DNA of 64,000 nucleotides, taken from the NCBI RefSeq assembly GCF_001742185.1, contig NZ_CP015750.1, positions 930,001 to 994,000 of the forward strand, given 5' to 3'. The translations under genes were made by a program, and so were the position numbers. The stretch's first letter is position 1. Each line of letters begins with the position of its first letter. This DNA is from Pectobacterium wasabiae CFBP 3304. Its GTDB lineage: Bacteria; Pseudomonadota; Gammaproteobacteria; Enterobacterales; Enterobacteriaceae. Shown piece by piece: positions 61,828 through 64,000 of this stretch. The notes beneath the pieces were generated by a model that saw only the letters and a program-made list of their open reading frames with translations, was not told the DNA's origin and searched no databases.

Positions 61828-63771
61828 TCAGTAACGCCGCTGCCATTCCCCATCCGTCAGCACATTGGCTGGCTGATTGAGGAAATAGCGATAGAAGACG
61901 TCATAGGCCAGCACATTTTTCACGTAACCGCGTGTTTCCGAGAACGGGATACTTTCGATAAACGCAACGGAATCGATACGTCCCGCGCTATTCCTCAGCC
62001 AGGTATTCACACGCGATGGCCCGGCATTGTAAGCCGCAGAAGACAGAATGCGGTTACGACCAAATGTCTGGTACACGTACTCCAGATAACTCGTTCCCAA
62101 CAGAATATTCGTCTCGGGATCGAGCAACTGGCTACTGTTATTGTAGAACGTGATATTGCTCATTTTAGCGGTATGCTGCGCCGTTGCTGGCATCAGTTGC
62201 ATCAGGCCCGATGCGCCAACCGGGGAACGGGCTTTCGGGTTCCAGGCACTCTCCTGACGAGCAATCGCCATCGCATAGCTCTGGCTGATCCCTTTGCCCT
62301 GCGTTTCACGGCGGAATTCATTATTCCAGGCTAACGGGAAACGTTCTTCAAGATGATCCCACAGTTTCGCGACAATGGTCGCCTGTACGCTTAAATCTGC
62401 CCAGCGCTGTTCAAACGCATAGCGGGCAAGGGCTTCCTGCTGCGGTTTACTGCGATTTGCCACCAGCCCAACCCACTCACTACGCGCCAGATTATCCATC
62501 TGCCAGAACATCAATTCCCGCACGCGAGTGATTTCGGGTAATTGAGACAAAGAAGGGTCCGGCTTCACGGCTGTCATGACAGTAATAGGATAGCGCTCGT
62601 TCAGTTTCTGCGCCGCCGCCATTGGGTAGAACCCGCGCTCCTGCATCAGGCTGCGTAATAACGTCTCACCTTCCTGACGTTTACCCTGATCCAACAGCAC
62701 AACTGCACGCCAATAGCGCCATTCGTCTTTCTGTAACGCCTCCGTCGGTAAGCGCGCCATCCAGCTCACCAACCCCTGGCGATCGCCCGCGCCCAACGCC
62801 ATGCGCACACGGCGCTCCAGCAAGGTAGTCGATGTACTCCGCCGCGCCACGTCATCCCGCCACTGCGCCTGCTCAGGCGTGGCATCATTGCCCATCAAAC
62901 GCCAGGCGATGGTTTCTTCCATATCCTGACGCTCTGCGGCGCTCATTTTCTGCAAACGAACAATGACTGGCAGCATCGAACGGGCATTGTCCGTATCCTG
63001 ACGCGCTGTACGCGTGAAGGCTGACAGCGTAACTTTACGCGTAAAATCCGTTGGCCCAACGGTACGGGCAAAGCTCTCCAGCGAATTGGGGTCATTCTGG
63101 AGTTTCAGCAGCGCATCGCCCATCGTTTTATAATCGTCGGGCAATTGCTTAATGAGATAGCTCACCAGACTCGTGCTGCCTTCATCCATGGCCAGACGCG
63201 CACGTTCCAACGTCGTCAGCGGCGTTTGTTCCCCCGCTTGCTGCCAGGCAGAGAAAAGTTTATCGCACACGGTAGGGAGCGAACGCCCGGTCAGCCAGAT
63301 ATCACGCGTGGCTTCCCACACGCCCTGGCGCTGGCCAGTTGCCCATTGAGCGTAATAAAAGTTACAGCGGGCACTGACCGGCTTTGGCGGCTGCGGACTA
63401 AATGCCAGCAACCCGATCCAGTCCTGACGGCGTGCCAGTTCATTCACAAAGCTGGTCGTGAGATTACGGGCAGGCGGCAGCGTCGGGTGCGTTGCCATAA
63501 ACTGCCTCACCTGCGTTGCGCTGACCTGACTCAGATCCTGCGTAAGTGAGCGATACTCAAGGTAAGGATAAAGCGGGTAGTTGCGCAGCGTCGGCATCAG
63601 TTGCGCTACTGTGTCCATCTGATTGCTGTCCCATGCCTGCTTAACCTGCTGATAGCGCTGACGCTGTTCGTCCAGAGAATCCGCCAGCACATGACCGGAA
63701 GCCCCAGCCAGACATATCGCCGCAACGGCGTACCACCAATGACCTGCTTTTATCACCTGCATTAACCTCAT
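61828..63771 (-). CDS. slt: Soluble lytic murein transglycosylase
   Basis: A periplasmic enzyme of 647 residues (645 in E. coli) that cleaves peptidoglycan to 1,6-anhydro products. A signal peptide ends HVLA before DSLDEQRQRY. A long alpha-superhelical ring domain follows, then the SLT domain with the catalytic Glu in AMAIARQESAWNP and the motif SPVGASGLMQLMPATA. The start may be the first ATG or the one at residue 4. An ERIC repeat lies 53 nt upstream. Confidence 0.97.
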   Translation of the reverse strand: MRLMQVIKAGHWWYAVAAICLAGASGHVLADSLDEQRQRYQQVKQAWDSNQMDTVAQLMPTLRNYPLYPYLEYRSLTQDLSQVSATQVRQFMATHPTLPPARNLTTSFVNELARRQDWIGLLAFSPQPPKPVSARCNFYYAQWATGQRQGVWEATRDIWLTGRSLPTVCDKLFSAWQQAGEQTPLTTLERARLAMDEGSTSLVSYLIKQLPDDYKTMGDALLKLQNDPNSLESFARTVGPTDFTRKVTLSAFTRTARQDTDNARSMLPVIVRLQKMSAAERQDMEETIAWRLMGNDATPEQAQWRDDVARRSTSTTLLERRVRMALGAGDRQGLVSWMARLPTEALQKDEWRYWRAVVLLDQGKRQEGETLLRSLMQERGFYPMAAAQKLNERYPITVMTAVKPDPSLSQLPEITRVRELMFWQMDNLARSEWVGLVANRSKPQQEALARYAFEQRWADLSVQATIVAKLWDHLEERFPLAWNNEFRRETQGKGISQSYAMAIARQESAWNPKARSPVGASGLMQLMPATAQHTAKMSNITFYNNSSQLLDPETNILLGTSYLEYVYQTFGRNRILSSAAYNAGPSRVNTWLRNSAGRIDSVAFIESIPFSETRGYVKNVLAYDVFYRYFLNQPANVLTDGEWQRRY

Positions 63772-63823
63772 CCGTTATCGAACCTGCTATCGGCATCCTT
63801 CATCGTATCGATACCCCTATCCT

Positions 63824-63948
63824 ATACCCAAAATATTTCGAGTTGCATGAAGGCGGCAACCGCATGAATCCCCAGGAGCTTACTCAGGTAAGTGACTGGG
63901 GTGAGTAAGGGCAGCCAACGCACAAGCAACTTGAAGTATGACGGATAT
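63824..63948. repeat. ERIC repeat (copy 2)
   Basis: A 125-nt element in the slt upstream region with the ERIC core (GAATCCCCAGGAGCTTAC then AAGTGACTGGGGTGAG). It is in the opposite orientation to the copy after yaaA and of the same length. Confidence 0.92.
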
Positions 63949-64000
63949 ATCGGGCAGATCCAGTGTGGCACATCATGCCAGACAACGATACGCCGATCCG
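63949..64000. other. Unassigned right edge
   Basis: The last 52 bases after the ERIC element show no supported gene. They probably belong to the upstream region of the next gene outside the window. Confidence 0.4.

Overview
The window is a chromosomal segment of an enterobacterium, most likely Pectobacterium or a close relative (Pectobacteriaceae). This rests on recognising the proteins and on gene order: polB-rapA-rluA-djlA-lptD-surA-pdxA-rsmA-apaG-apaH-folA, carAB-dapB, ribF-ileS-lspA-fkpB-ispH, rpsT, nhaAR, dnaKJ, satP, mog, talB, yaaA, thrLABC, a TrmJ-type methyltransferase, arcA, creA, rob, gpmB, yjjX, trpR and slt. That is the E. coli 0-2 minute and 100 minute region with local differences. 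Two ERIC repeats also fit. The genus is an inference; no database search was possible.

Region 1 (1-3.7 kb) is an AT-rich, decayed Rhs/polymorphic-toxin tip region. It holds the 3' end of one toxin, a frameshifted putative immunity gene, a displaced Rhs tip with a second toxin domain and its putative immunity gene, a terminator, a SymE-type remnant on the minus strand, a broken Rhs core fragment and three small orphan genes that look like immunity genes.

Region 2 (4-9.4 kb) is polB and rapA. Region 3 (9.4-14.4 kb) lies between rapA and rluA, which are near neighbours in E. coli. It is an array of four tandem paralogous genes of about 310 codons with a shared 3' end and different 5' parts. Short remnants of what looks like the 3' end of a toxin gene precede copy 1 and sit, as 32-33 codon ORFs, directly before copies 2 and 3. 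This is the least explained part of the window and the best candidate for a new system, probably an immunity-gene array left by repeated toxin replacement.

Region 4 (14.4-26 kb) holds rluA, djlA, the lptD-surA-pdxA-rsmA-apaG-apaH operon, a small orphan ORF, folA, the yjjPB exporter pair and a LysE-family exporter. Region 5 (26-38 kb) holds carAB, dapB and ribF-ileS-lspA-fkpB-ispH, all on the minus strand. Region 6 (38-45 kb) holds a decayed small ORF, rpsT, nhaAR and dnaKJ; dnaK carries an apparent 1-nt deletion. Region 7 (44.7-51 kb) holds satP, an MFS transporter, mog, a membrane diguanylate cyclase, talB and yaaA. Region 8 (51-64 kb) holds an ERIC repeat, the thr operon with leader peptide and attenuator, the methyltransferase, arcA with a long upstream region and an FNR-like site, creA, rob, gpmB, yjjX, trpR with its operator, slt and a second ERIC repeat.

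Most of the window is conserved housekeeping chromosome. The accessory content is concentrated at 1-3.7 kb and 9.4-14.4 kb, with smaller pieces at 23.1, 38.1, 45.5 and 47.9 kb. No tRNA, rRNA, CRISPR array or insertion sequence was recognised.
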